From assembly GCF_003052605.1 (NCBI RefSeq), contig NZ_QASO01000099.1, positions 1-51,225 of the forward strand: a DNA stretch of 51,225 nucleotides, read 5' to 3'. Origin of the DNA: Ectopseudomonas oleovorans. GTDB taxonomy: Bacteria; Pseudomonadota; Gammaproteobacteria; Pseudomonadales; Pseudomonadaceae. Of this stretch, positions 17,881 to 27,412 are shown piece by piece. Numbering within the stretch: the stretch's first letter is position 1; every line of letters starts with the position of its first letter. Position numbers and translations under genes: made by a program. Below the pieces are notes generated by a model. The model saw only the letters and a list, made by a program, of their open reading frames with translations. It did no database searches and was not told where the DNA came from.

Positions 17881-18887
17881 CAGTTGCGGTGGTAGGCGGT
17901 GATACGCAGCACTTCTTCCTTGGAGCCGAGGAACACCGGCACGCGCTGGTGCAGGGAAGTGGGCTGGATATCGAGGATGCGCTGGCTGCCGTCAGTGGCA
18001 GCGCCACCGGCCTGCTCGATGATCATCGCCATCGGGTTGGCCTCGTACATCAGACGCAGCTTGCCCGGCATCGACGGATCACGTCCATCGCGCGGGTACA
18101 TGAACACCCCGCCACGGGTGAGGATACGGTGCACGTCAGCCACCATCGAGGCGATCCAGCGCATGTTGTAGTTACGCCCCAGCGGCCCGGTCTCACCGGC
18201 CAGCAGCTCGGAGACGTAGCGCTGCACCGGCGCATCCCAGTGGCGCTGGTTGGACATGTTGATGGCGAATTCCTTGGTCGACTCCGGCACCTTGATGCTG
18301 TCGTGGGTGAGCACGAAGCTGCCGAGTTCACGATCCAGGGTGAAGCCCTTCACGCCATCGCCCAGGGTCAGCATCAGCATGGTCTGCGGGCCGTAGATGG
18401 CGTAGCCGGCAGCGACCTGCTGGGTGCCCGGCTGGAGGAAGGCGTCCTCGCCCAGGTCGCCGGTTTCACCGTTGCGCTCGGGGCAGCGCAGCACCGAGAA
18501 GATGGTGCCGACCGAGACGTTGACGTCGATATTGCTGGAGCCGTCCAGCGGGTCGAACACCAGCAGGTAGGCACCTTTGGGGTACTTGCCGGGGATCTGG
18601 TAGGCGTTGTCCATTTCCTCGGAGGCCATGCCGGCCAGGTGGCCGCCCCACTCGTTGGCTTCGAGGAGGATTTCGTTGGAGATCACGTCGAGCTTCTTCT
18701 GCACTTCGCCCTGCACGTTTTCGCTGTCCAGGCTGCCCAGCACGCCGCCGAGGGCGCCCTTGGACACCTGATGGCTGATCGCCTTGCAGGCCCGCGCCAC
18801 GACTTCGATAAGGAAACGCAGGTCGGCCGGGGTGTTGTGGCTGCGAGTCTGCTCGATCAGGTAGCGGCTCAGGGTGACGCGGGACAT
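17880..18887 (-). CDS. fbp: Class I fructose-1,6-bisphosphatase
   Basis: A 335-residue gluconeogenic phosphatase. The active-site signature is [20 protein letters not shown], and the substrate-binding and C-terminal segments ([22 protein letters not shown]) are standard. [15 protein letters not shown] at 18887 is chosen over a 36-codon upstream extension with no family match. It makes an overlapping pair with the DUF924 gene downstream. Confidence 0.97.
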   Translation of the reverse strand: MSRVTLSRYLIEQTRSHNTPADLRFLIEVVARACKAISHQVSKGALGGVLGSLDSENVQGEVQKKLDVISNEILLEANEWGGHLAGMASEEMDNAYQIPGKYPKGAYLLVFDPLDGSSNIDVNVSVGTIFSVLRCPERNGETGDLGEDAFLQPGTQQVAAGYAIYGPQTMLMLTLGDGVKGFTLDRELGSFVLTHDSIKVPESTKEFAINMSNQRHWDAPVQRYVSELLAGETGPLGRNYNMRWIASMVADVHRILTRGGVFMYPRDGRDPSMPGKLRLMYEANPMAMIIEQAGGAATDGSQRILDIQPTSLHQRVPVFLGSKEEVLRITAYHRN

Positions 18888-18922
18888 GGACGGCTCCGGA
18901 AAGGGGAAAAATCGCGCGCAGT

Positions 18923-19830
18923 TTAACCCGAGTCGCCGCGCAATGCTGCCTGCCGGGATGGATGGCTGAGATCGGCGCCTGCCAGCAGCCAGCAAACACG
19001 ATTGCGCCCGTCGCGTTTGGCCTGGTACAGCGCAGCGTCGGCAGCCTGCAGCAGCTCGTCGAGTGCCTGCCCCTGCTCAGGCCAATGGGCCAGGCCGGCA
19101 GACAGGGTCACGCGCTGGTCGCCGCCACGGGTGGCGACATCGCGAGTCGCCAGTTGCGCGCAGATGCTCTGCAGGCGCTCGCTGGCCTCGCGCGGATCGG
19201 CGCCCGGCAATATCAGCAGAAACTCTTCGCCGCCGATACGAAACACCGCATCGGTGCTGCGCAGGTTGTCCAGCAGGTGCTGCGCGACGGCCTTGAGTAC
19301 GTCGTCGCCGACCAGGTGGCCGCATTCGTCGTTGAGGCACTTGAAGTGATCGAGATCGATCAGGGCCATCGCCAGTGGCAGGTTCTCGCGCTATGCCCTG
19401 GCCAGCTCGCGCTCGAAGAACTCATCCAGATAACGACGCTTGTACAACCCGGTCAGCGGATCACACAGGGCCTGTTCGCGCAGTTGTTCATGCAGGCTGG
19501 AGATGGTGCGCAGGCGCTCCTCGCTCAGCGCCAGTGCTTCAGCCAGCTTGAGTTCACTGAGGTGGCGCTGAGGAAGGTCATTTCCAGCGCTGCAGTAACC
19601 ATCCAGCAGAGGCTGGCCAGATGCAGCAGGATGAAACTCTCACGTCCGGGAAAGTCGCGCTGGCGGGTCACCCAGTGCGCCAGCAGGATCCCCCCCCAGA
19701 CACACCAGCAGCGTCACCATTACCGGTGCCGAGAAACTCCAGCCCGAAGCCATGCAGGCCTGCATCAGCGACGCCGCCGTATTCCCGGCGAGGCAGCACT
19801 TGAATCACGTACACACGCGACACAAGACGA
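18923..19830 (-). pseudogene. Broken membrane-anchored diguanylate cyclase
   Basis: The 3' part (18923-19369) encodes an almost complete GGDEF domain with FRIGGEEFLLILP and an upstream RSTD that fits an inhibitory I-site. Reading back on the minus strand, the same frame continues through DPLTGLYKRRYLDEFF but is cut by an amber TAG at 19391-19393. Further upstream at least two frameshifts occur: one near 19560-19585, and one at an 8-base G run (C run on the plus strand, 19690-19697). Removing one G there joins FSAPVMVTLLVCLGG to ILLAHWVTRQRDF. The restored protein has two membrane helices, a linker helix and GGDEF. The N-terminal limit is uncertain. Confidence 0.85.
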
Positions 19831-19911
19831 CTGGACGATGACGCGAATCGAAATACACAAGGGCCTTCCTGACCTTCAATGCTGGAGTGGCGCGGGGTGC
19901 CTAGATACGGC

Positions 19912-19936
19912 AAAAGCCCTGCCGCAGCTGGGCTTT
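19912..19936 (-). terminator. Terminator after the DUF3999 gene
   Basis: AAAGCCC and GGGCTTT (19913-19919 and 19930-19936) form a stem that ends in GGGCTTTT on the minus strand, 15 bp after the DUF3999 stop. It would work in both directions because both flanks are A/T-rich. Confidence 0.65.
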
Positions 19937-19951
19937 ATTGGTCCATACCTC

Positions 19952-21295
19952 TCAGACGTCCGGCGGGCGGCGCAGCACACTGGCGGCCATCGCGGCCAGC
20001 AACACAACGCCCACTAACAGTACAACCCAGAGTCCCCAGCGCTGCCAGTCCTGGCCGGAGCCGGCTTGTGGCTCGAGCGCAGAGGCAAACGCCTCGGTCA
20101 ACTCGGCACGGCCAAGACTGACAAGTCGCTCCGCCTGATAACCGGGGATCAGGGTGTGCAGTGGCAAGGCTGCCGACTGCGCGCTCGAGCTACCCAACGC
20201 CAGCCGATAAGGCGGCTCGCCACGGGCGAGAAACACCAGTTGCGTGGCACGCAGCGCGACCTGCAAGCGTGGCGTATCCACACCCAAGCCGCCGCCCCGG
20301 GCATCCACCTGCACACGCAGTTGTTGCAGCGGCCAACCGGGCAGGGCCAATGCATCGTTGACAACTTCGCGCCCGGATTCGGGCAAGCGATAGAGCACCC
20401 CGCTGACCAGAGGACGCCAGGTGCCCTGATCGCTGCTACGCGCCTCGATACGCAGTGGCGCCAGGGTATTGCTCTGCTCCAGCGCGATACGCAGCCGTTC
20501 CAGAGGCAGGGCCAGCGGTAACTGCCACTGGTACAGCCCCTCAGCGCTGGTCTGCGCCGACATGGGCTCGGACCATACCAGCGGCGCAGCCTGATGAGCC
20601 TGCCGTTGACTGCGCAGGGTAACGGCCTGCAGTTGCGGGGCCTGGGCAGGATTGCGCCACAGCAGACGCAGATAACGGGCACGCTGCCCAGGCAGTTCGA
20701 CCTGACGCTGATCGATACGCTCATCGGCGAAGCTCAGACGCGCCACCTGCCCGTCTCCCCAACTACGCCAGTGCTGCAGATCGTCACTGGCCTCGATGCT
20801 GAAACGCTGAAATCCTTCCTCTGCCCCGCTCCAGTCCAGATTCAGACGCACCAGCGGCGCATCGATGGCGCTGGCATCGAGCAACCAGCCGCGCAGTTGC
20901 TGCTCGCTTTTGGCCGGTGCATCGCCGCGAAGTTCGATCAGCGTGCCCGTGGTGCTGCGCTCGACGCGCAGCGCGGGTATTTCCTGAGCATCGGCGCGGC
21001 TTCGCAACGGAAACCAGCGTACGCCATGCTCCTGTTCCTGCTGCACGGTTTCGCTACGCCCCGGAATCAACGCGTAGGCCTGCATCTGATCATTGCTGTC
21101 GAATACGCGTAGATCGCGCAAATCGCCATGCTCGGCGGCGAGGTGAGCGGCGAAGGGCAGCTCCAGGCGATACCAGGGTCCTTCACCAGCGAGTTGCAGC
21201 GCTGCGCCATGCCGATAGTCCTGAGGTGTCTCGCTGGCCTGGCTGAGCGCACTCAACGATAACCCCAGGAGCAGGCCCCAACGGATGAGTTTCAT
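19952..21295 (-). CDS. DUF3999 domain protein
   Basis: A 447-residue protein with a cleavable signal peptide (MKLIRWGLLLGLSLSALSQA), a long periplasmic part made of beta-rich repeats and one C-terminal membrane helix (WGLWVVLLVGVVLLAAMAAS) followed by RRPP. This matches DUF3999, which occurs paired with DUF2339. The periplasmic part contains short segments (FQRFSIEASDDLQHWRSWGD, ARYLRLLW) resembling discoidin-like carbohydrate-binding folds, although that is only a visual likeness. It overlaps the upstream gene by 4 nt. Confidence 0.88.
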   Translation of the reverse strand: MKLIRWGLLLGLSLSALSQASETPQDYRHGAALQLAGEGPWYRLELPFAAHLAAEHGDLRDLRVFDSNDQMQAYALIPGRSETVQQEQEHGVRWFPLRSRADAQEIPALRVERSTTGTLIELRGDAPAKSEQQLRGWLLDASAIDAPLVRLNLDWSGAEEGFQRFSIEASDDLQHWRSWGDGQVARLSFADERIDQRQVELPGQRARYLRLLWRNPAQAPQLQAVTLRSQRQAHQAAPLVWSEPMSAQTSAEGLYQWQLPLALPLERLRIALEQSNTLAPLRIEARSSDQGTWRPLVSGVLYRLPESGREVVNDALALPGWPLQQLRVQVDARGGGLGVDTPRLQVALRATQLVFLARGEPPYRLALGSSSAQSAALPLHTLIPGYQAERLVSLGRAELTEAFASALEPQAGSGQDWQRWGLWVVLLVGVVLLAAMAASVLRRPPDV

Positions 21296-24200
21296 ACGAC
21301 AGACTCCTGTTCGTTAGCGGCCGACTTTTCGGCCTTGCGCGGCGGCAGCGGGGCGAAATAGCCCACCACCAGCAACAGCACACCGACCCCGATGAACGAG
21401 ACGATGCGCTCCAGGCCACCACGGTTGCCCAGCTCGACGAAGAACAACTTGGCTACCACCAGGGCGATCAGCGCAGCACCTAACAGCCACAGCTCGCGGC
21501 GTACGCGTAGATGCCCAAAGAGCATCAGCGCCAGGGCGATCAGGGTCCAGACGATGGACAGCCCGGCCTGCACCAGCATCGAATCGAACAACGCTGACGT
21601 CTGCCAGGGCACACCACCCCAGTGGTGCGCGGTACGCATCACCGTCACCGTCAGCAGGGCAAACAGCGAAACACCTGCGACGCCCTGCACCACCGGCAGC
21701 ACTCGCACCGGTGCCAGGCCGAAACGCGGCAGCGCATCACGTGCCCAGACAAACAGCGCGCCCAGACACAGCAGCAAACCCAACTCCAGTGGATTGAACA
21801 GCGGCAGATAAGGCAGCGGATCGCTATCACCGGCGCTATTGGCATTGGCCAGCCAGAACCAGGCGAGCATCAATGCTGCCAGCAGCGCCGCCGCCCAAAG
21901 CCGGTACTCACGGTCGAAACTGGCCACCGGCCAGGGCAGGCGACGCGACTGGGCCATGGCCCACAGATAGGCAGTAGGTATCAACGCCCAGCCCAACCAG
22001 CGCCAGGCGTTGTAGTGCTCGGACAGACTCAGCAGCAGATAACGCAGCTCCAACGCCAGCACGCCAAGCAACAACCAGCAACCGAGTACATGAGCGACGC
22101 TGGCGGCGGTGTTCGGTAGCAGCGCGCTCAAACGCCTCAGCATCAACAGATGCGCGGCGAGCACAGCGATCCAACCCAGCCAGCCATAGTTCGCCGCCGG
22201 GTGATACAGCGGATGCCAGGCATAGGCCAGAATCAGGCCTGCCACCGGTGCCAGCAGGCTGCATAGCACCGCCAACTCGCGCCAGCGGGTGCGTAACGCC
22301 AGCAGCATCCAGAGCAGCGCCGACAGCGCAGCCAGTACCAGCAACATGCTGGCCTGCATGTCGTCGCTCACGAAGCGCAGCACCTCACTGGCCAAAGCCA
22401 GGGCCCACCAGGCCGCCCCCCAGGCCAGCAACAGCTGGCCCAGGCGCTGCAGGCTGAGGCCATCGATGCCCGTATTACGGCCGCTACGCGCCAGCCCCTG
22501 CAGGCGCCAGGCGCCAATCTGCGCGGCCAGGCCGAGCACAGCGGGCGTCCAGAAGCCGGTGTGCGCCAGCGGCGACAAGCCCTCGCCACTGATACCCGAC
22601 AGCAGCAACGGCCCAGCGGCAAGGAAGGCCAGGCCAGCGAAGACCTGCAGCGCCAAGCTGAACAGGAACGCCGCGCGCTGCTGCAGATACAGCGCCAGCC
22701 ACAGAATCAGCAGGCCCGTGCCGCCCCACACAGCGGCAGCCGCCACCCAGGGCAGGACGAACAGCACCGCCAGGTTGATAAATACCAGGCCCACCAGCAT
22801 CACCATCGACAAGGCGCCGAGAAGCCGGCGGTTCTCGCGAATCTGCGGATCGCGCGCCGCCAGTAGCATGCCGGCGATCAGCCCCAGTCCCACCATCGAC
22901 GCAGCCAGCAGGCCGAACCAACCAGCACTGAAGCCGCCATGGCCAAACAGCGAATCCAGCGCCATCTGCCCGAGGAACAGCAGCCCGCCGAGCAACTGCA
23001 CGGTGAATGCGCTGTAGACGAAGCTCGGCGCGGCGATGCGCAGGCCGACGAACAGCGTCGCCAGGCCGGCCAGCGCCCAGGCGATGGCGGTACCGGGGGC
23101 CTCGAACAGCAGCGGTGCGATCAGGTAGAGAAACGCCAGCCCGGCCAGGCCCAACCAGGGCAGCAGTCGGAGTTCCCAGGCGTTGGCCGCGCCAGGCATC
23201 GAGCGCGACTGCCAATAGCTGAACAGCAGCGCCGCACCGAGCATAAGCGCACCCAGCGGCGAGCCGTCGAGCAGGCTGTCGTAGCCGAAATCCAGCCCAC
23301 TGACGAAGGCCAGCGCCGCGCCCACCTGCAGCAACAGGGCGAAGGCACGCGCTAGTGGCCGTCCCTGACGCAGACCAAGCCAATAAATGCCGGCGCCTTC
23401 CACGGCCCAGGCGGCCGCCGTCCAGCGCGCATCCAGGCCAAGCGGTATGGCCAGGCTGGCGAATACCACGCCGAGCGCCAGGCAGGTTTCCACCAGCAGC
23501 AACGCGCGTTCGCCGGCACGCGCCTTGAGCACGCGCGCCAACAGTAAATAGAACAGCCCCATGCCGAGCGCGCTGAAGGCAGCGGCGAACTCGATATGCC
23601 GCACCAGCGCCACCTGCAGGCCGAACCCCACCAGCGGCGGACCAAACAGCGTGGTGGCATCGACGTAATCGCCACGCCGTAGCGACCAGCGCAGCAATTC
23701 ATCACGTGCCTCGGGCGCATCCGCCGCGTCACGCAGGGTGCAGCGGGCGAACAGCAAACCGATGGCCACGTACATCAGGAAGAACAGCAGCAGGAACGGT
23801 TCGGTGCTCCACAACAGGTCGGGCGTGTAGGAACGCAGGCCCCAGGCGAAACCGATACCGAAGGTGCCGACGAAGCCGATCAGGTTGAGCAGACGCCAAG
23901 CCTTGAACCAGGCGATGGCAAAGATGCCGGCGTTGAGCAGAGCGAAATAGGAGAACAGCGCAACATGATTGCCGCTGCCGGTGGACGTGAGAATCGGCGC
24001 GGCGAAGCCACCCAGCGCCGCTGCAGCGGCCAGGCCGAGGGCATTCTGCTGCACGGCGAGAATTGCCGAGAACAGCGTCACTGCCACCAGCAGGCCGAGG
24101 GCCATGCCGGGGTCGAGCAATGGATGCAGGCGCATGGCGGCGAACACCGTCAGGTACAGCACGGCGATGCCGGTGCCTTGCAGCACCAGGGCGTAGTTGC

Positions 24201-24906
24201 GATTGCGTCGGCGCAACCACCAGCCCAGGCCAAGCAACGCCAGGGCGCTGGCCGCAACACCCATGTAACGCAACTCTACCGGTACCTCGACACCTTCGGT
24301 GGCGTAGCGCAGGAGGAAGGCCAGGCCGAGAAACAGCAGTACCACGCCGACTCGCAGCACGGTGTTGCCGCCGAACAGCCAAGCCTTGGCCGCGGCGATG
24401 CCACGCTCGATCAGGTTCGGTTCTCGTGGCGCTTGCTCGCGCCAGGGGCTTTGCTGCGCTGCCGGTCGAGGCTCGTGGACGACCTGAGCAGCCAGCGGCA
24501 CAGGCTCATCGACAGGAGGCGTTTCGATTTCTGGCAATGGGTCCAGCGTCCAGTCCAACTCCGGTTCCGGCTGCGGCTCTTCGGCAAAGAGCGGCTCCGG
24601 CAGTGGTTCGGGCGCAGCACTGGCAACAGGTTCAGTAGGCACGGGTATCGGGGCAGGCTCCGGCTCACTGCGCTCGCCCTGCTCCACCTTGAGCAGACGT
24701 TCGTGCATGGCACGGGTGCCGCGCTCGAAGCGCTCGGCAAAATCCTTGAGCTGCGCAGCCAGTTGCGCGTTACGCGTCTCCAGCCCCTGCAGGCGCAACG
24801 CCTGGCCCAGGCTGAGGCCGATCAGACCGCCAAGCAGCGCGCCCGTGACCGATTCGCTGGCGCCCACGCCAAGCACCAAACCGACCAGCATGAAAATCCA
24901 TTGCAT
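21292..24906 (-). CDS. DUF2339 multi-spanning membrane protein
   Basis: A 1204-residue protein. An N-terminal hydrophobic glycine-rich helix pair (LVGLVLGVGASESVTGALLG) and a coiled-coil stretch lead to a proline- and glutamate-rich linker at about residues 75-150. More than twenty hydrophobic segments then fill the rest, including GNTVLRVGVVLLFLGLAFLL, the DUF2339 hallmark. It must sit in the inner membrane. Function is unknown; the size and the fixed pairing with DUF3999 suggest one envelope complex. The ATG at 24906 starts within a Met-Gln-Trp leader typical of the family. Confidence 0.9.
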   Translation of the reverse strand: MQWIFMLVGLVLGVGASESVTGALLGGLIGLSLGQALRLQGLETRNAQLAAQLKDFAERFERGTRAMHERLLKVEQGERSEPEPAPIPVPTEPVASAAPEPLPEPLFAEEPQPEPELDWTLDPLPEIETPPVDEPVPLAAQVVHEPRPAAQQSPWREQAPREPNLIERGIAAAKAWLFGGNTVLRVGVVLLFLGLAFLLRYATEGVEVPVELRYMGVAASALALLGLGWWLRRRNRNYALVLQGTGIAVLYLTVFAAMRLHPLLDPGMALGLLVAVTLFSAILAVQQNALGLAAAAALGGFAAPILTSTGSGNHVALFSYFALLNAGIFAIAWFKAWRLLNLIGFVGTFGIGFAWGLRSYTPDLLWSTEPFLLLFFLMYVAIGLLFARCTLRDAADAPEARDELLRWSLRRGDYVDATTLFGPPLVGFGLQVALVRHIEFAAAFSALGMGLFYLLLARVLKARAGERALLLVETCLALGVVFASLAIPLGLDARWTAAAWAVEGAGIYWLGLRQGRPLARAFALLLQVGAALAFVSGLDFGYDSLLDGSPLGALMLGAALLFSYWQSRSMPGAANAWELRLLPWLGLAGLAFLYLIAPLLFEAPGTAIAWALAGLATLFVGLRIAAPSFVYSAFTVQLLGGLLFLGQMALDSLFGHGGFSAGWFGLLAASMVGLGLIAGMLLAARDPQIRENRRLLGALSMVMLVGLVFINLAVLFVLPWVAAAAVWGGTGLLILWLALYLQQRAAFLFSLALQVFAGLAFLAAGPLLLSGISGEGLSPLAHTGFWTPAVLGLAAQIGAWRLQGLARSGRNTGIDGLSLQRLGQLLLAWGAAWWALALASEVLRFVSDDMQASMLLVLAALSALLWMLLALRTRWRELAVLCSLLAPVAGLILAYAWHPLYHPAANYGWLGWIAVLAAHLLMLRRLSALLPNTAASVAHVLGCWLLLGVLALELRYLLLSLSEHYNAWRWLGWALIPTAYLWAMAQSRRLPWPVASFDREYRLWAAALLAALMLAWFWLANANSAGDSDPLPYLPLFNPLELGLLLCLGALFVWARDALPRFGLAPVRVLPVVQGVAGVSLFALLTVTVMRTAHHWGGVPWQTSALFDSMLVQAGLSIVWTLIALALMLFGHLRVRRELWLLGAALIALVVAKLFFVELGNRGGLERIVSFIGVGVLLLVVGYFAPLPPRKAEKSAANEQESVV

Positions 24907-25167
24907 GCGTTATGTCCCAACCCAGAGAAAGAGATCGTCCCGCGCCCACACTGCCGCCCGCGACAGGGCAGCAGTATAGGAGTCGCACCAGGCAACACCC
25001 AGAGAGACGATTGCCAAGCCGTTCACAGGCACAACGCAAAGCACCCAACCGCCAGCCGGTGCTTCACAAATGCGGCGCGCCCGCTATCATCGCCGCCCCG
25101 TGACCGTATGGCGGACTTGGGAGCGCAGCGAACAGTCCGCCACACAAGACAGGCCTACCCGAGCATC

Positions 25168-25563
25168 ATGATAAAGCCCCGCCTGATAGCCGCTGCAGAA
25201 ATCGACCGCCTGGAAACCTGGGCCAAATACACGGCAGACATGTGCCATAGCTGCATGTCCACCTGCTGCACCATGCCGGTTGAGGTGCGCCTGAACGATC
25301 TGATCCGCCTGGAGCTGGTGGACGAGTTCGAGCGCAGCGAGCCACCGAAGAACATCGCCAAGCGCCTGCAGAAGGACGGCATCGTCGAGCGCTTCAACCA
25401 GAAGTCCGGCATCTTCACCCTGATCCGCATGTCCAATAACGACTGCCTGTTCCTCGATCGCAAGACGCGGCTGTGCACCGTCTACGACAAGCGCCCGGAC
25501 ACCTGTCGTCATCACCCCAAGGTCGGTCCACGACCGGGGTATTGCGCGTACAAACCGAAATGA
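25168..25563 (+). CDS. YkgJ family cysteine-cluster protein
   Basis: A 131-residue protein with the cysteine cluster C26-x2-C29-x3-CC (33-34), then NNDCLF, LCTVYDKRPDTCRHHP and a last cysteine near the C-terminus. This is the Zn/Fe-chelating YkgJ-type pattern. The start MIKPRLIAAAEIDRLETW is taken at 25168 because no family likeness extends further upstream. A metal-binding or metal-modifying role is assumed for the family but not shown. It stands alone, with a palindrome right after its stop. Confidence 0.9.
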   Translation: MIKPRLIAAAEIDRLETWAKYTADMCHSCMSTCCTMPVEVRLNDLIRLELVDEFERSEPPKNIAKRLQKDGIVERFNQKSGIFTLIRMSNNDCLFLDRKTRLCTVYDKRPDTCRHHPKVGPRPGYCAYKPK

Positions 25564-25571
25564 CCCCCGGC

Positions 25572-25695
25572 TCGTGACGTATCCGTTCACGACCTCCATT
25601 TGACGCTTTCGGCAAACCCCCAGTCGTTTTTGCACCGGGTCGCCCTGCCCCCCAGGGATAAGCTCTCCCCAAAGCGCCGACAACCGACTCGGCGC
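25572..25695 (+). promoter_or_regulatory. Leader/operator region of the dipeptidase-dgc block
   Basis: Two inverted repeats lie in the 154-bp gap ahead of the M19 gene: TCGTGA-N9-TCACGA (25572-25592), which looks like a dimer binding site, and GCGCCGA-N8-TCGGCGC (25674-25695), which would form a hairpin just upstream of the ribosome site. GbdR is the expected activator of this block in pseudomonads, but I cannot assign either site to it. Confidence 0.4.
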
Positions 25696-25717
25696 ATCTG
25701 TTTAGGGGACAAGCCTG

Positions 25718-26695
25718 ATGAGCCCAGCCGAATTGCACGCCGACAGCATCGTCATCGACGGTCTGATCATCGCCAAGTGGAACCGCGAACTGTTCGAAGA
25801 CATGCGCAAGGGCGGCCTGACCGCGGCCAACTGCACCGTGTCGGTGTGGGAAGGGTTCCAGGCCACGGTGAACAACATCGTCGCCAGCAATAACCTGATC
25901 CGCGAGAACAGCGACCTGGTCATCCCGGTGCGCACCACCACCGACATCCGCAAGGCCAAGGAACAAGGCAAGACCGGCATTCTCTACGGCTTCCAGAATG
26001 CCCACGCGTTCGAGGATCAGATCGGCTACGTCGAAGTGTTCAAGCAGCTCGGCGTGGGCATCGTGCAGATGTGCTACAACACCCAGAACCTGGTCGGCAC
26101 CGGCTGCTACGAGCGCGACGGCGGGCTTTCCGGCTTCGGCCGCGAGATCGTCGCCGAGATGAACCGCGTTGGCATCATGTGCGACCTGTCCCACGTCGGC
26201 TCCAAGACCAGCGAGGAAGTCATCCTCGAATCGAAGAAGCCGGTGTGCTATTCCCACTGCCTGCCGTCCGGCCTGAAAGAACACCCGCGCAACAAGTCCG
26301 ATGAAGAGCTGAAGTTCATCGCCGACCACGGCGGCTTCGTTGGCGTGACCATGTTCGCGCCGTTCCTGGCCAAGGGCATCGACTCGACCATCGATGACTA
26401 CGCCGAGGCCATCGAATACGTGATGAACCTGGTCGGCGAAGACGCCATCGGCATCGGCACCGACTTCACCCAGGGCCACGGCCAGGACTTCTTCGAGTAC
26501 CTGACCCACGACAAGGGCTACGCCCGGCGCCTGACCAACTTCGGCAAGATCGTCAACCCGCTGGGCATCCGCACCGTCGGCGAGTTCCCCAACCTGACCG
26601 AAACCCTGCTCAAGCGCGGCATGCCCGAGCGCGTGGTGCGCAAGGTGATGGGCGAGAACTGGGTAAGGGTACTGAAAGACGTCTGGGGCGAGTAA
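25718..26695 (+). CDS. M19 (renal dipeptidase-like) family protein
   Basis: A 325-residue TIM-barrel protein of peptidase family M19, in the position held by the PA5396-type gene of the dimethylglycine locus. The second-metal histidines DLSHV (H159) and YSHC (H180), HPRNKSDEEL and the acid in IGIGTDF (D249) are present. The usual first-metal motif DGHND is replaced by D14-G-L-I-I, and the bridging glutamate by Gln93 (GFQNA). So it may not be a normal two-metal dipeptidase. Its role in betaine/dimethylglycine use is unproven; genomic position is the only link. Repeats separate it from the next gene. Confidence 0.88.
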   Translation: MSPAELHADSIVIDGLIIAKWNRELFEDMRKGGLTAANCTVSVWEGFQATVNNIVASNNLIRENSDLVIPVRTTTDIRKAKEQGKTGILYGFQNAHAFEDQIGYVEVFKQLGVGIVQMCYNTQNLVGTGCYERDGGLSGFGREIVAEMNRVGIMCDLSHVGSKTSEEVILESKKPVCYSHCLPSGLKEHPRNKSDEELKFIADHGGFVGVTMFAPFLAKGIDSTIDDYAEAIEYVMNLVGEDAIGIGTDFTQGHGQDFFEYLTHDKGYARRLTNFGKIVNPLGIRTVGEFPNLTETLLKRGMPERVVRKVMGENWVRVLKDVWGE

Positions 26696-26723
26696 GCCTT
26701 TCCAACCACGCCCTCTCCCCCGG

Positions 26724-26820
26724 CCCCTCTCCCATAAATGGGAGAGGGGAGCAAAGCGGCCGGCATGCACTTGAAGCTGTGCATGCACGGACAGCCCCCT
26801 CTCCCGCTTGCGGGAGAGGG
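26724..26820. repeat. Two CCCTCTCCC-type palindromes
   Basis: CCCCTCTCCCAT-AA-ATGGGAGAGGGG (26724-26749) and CCCTCTCCCGC-TT-GCGGGAGAGGG (26797-26820) are both perfect. Between them GCATGCAC-N8-GTGCATGC (26763-26786) makes a third hairpin. They fill the gap between the M19 and DUF5943 genes. Confidence 0.9.
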
Positions 26821-26863
26821 TTGGGGAGAGGGCAAAAACCAACGAATTCTGGAGTTTGAATAC

Positions 26864-27394
26864 ATGGCCACCCACGCCCCCGAAATGCCCATCGCCGTCG
26901 ACGACGAAACCGGCGTCTGGACCACCGACGCCCTGCCGATGCTCTACGTGCCGCGGCATTTCTTCGTCAACAACCACATGGGCATCGAGGAAGTGCTCGG
27001 CGCCGACAAGTACGCCGAGATCCTCTACAAGGCCGGCTACAAGTCCGCCTGGCACTGGTGCGAGAAGGAGGCCGAGTGCCACGGCCTTGAAGGCGCCGCT
27101 GTGTTCGAGCACTACATGAAGCGTCTGTCGCAGCGCGGCTGGGGCCTGTTCGAAACGCAGAAGCTCGACCTGGAAACCGGCTACGCCGAGGTCAAGCTCA
27201 AGCATTCGGCCTTCGTCTACGTGTACGGCAAGGTGAACCGCAAGGTCGACTACATGTTCACCGGCTGGTTCTCCGGCGCCATCGACCAGATCCTCGCCGC
27301 CAAGGGCAGCCCGATCCGCACCGTTACCGTGCAGGAATACAGCGGTGCCGAGGACGGCCACGACGACGGCCTGTTCGTCACCCGGCCACTCTGA
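26864..27394 (+). CDS. DUF5943 family protein of the dimethylglycine locus
   Basis: A 176-residue protein beginning MATHAPEMPIAVDDETGVW, with HFFVNNHMGIEEVLGADKYA and WHWCEKEAECHGL. It matches the DUF5943 protein (PA5397-type) always found beside dgcA; it has the look of a V4R/4-vinyl-reductase fold (small-ligand or metal binding), ending in TVQEYSGAEDGHDDGLFVTR. GGAG about 10 nt ahead supports the ATG at 26864. Function is not established; co-location implies a part in dimethylglycine oxidation. Confidence 0.85.
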   Translation: MATHAPEMPIAVDDETGVWTTDALPMLYVPRHFFVNNHMGIEEVLGADKYAEILYKAGYKSAWHWCEKEAECHGLEGAAVFEHYMKRLSQRGWGLFETQKLDLETGYAEVKLKHSAFVYVYGKVNRKVDYMFTGWFSGAIDQILAAKGSPIRTVTVQEYSGAEDGHDDGLFVTRPL

Positions 27395-27412
27395 GTCACC
27401 CATAAGAAATGC

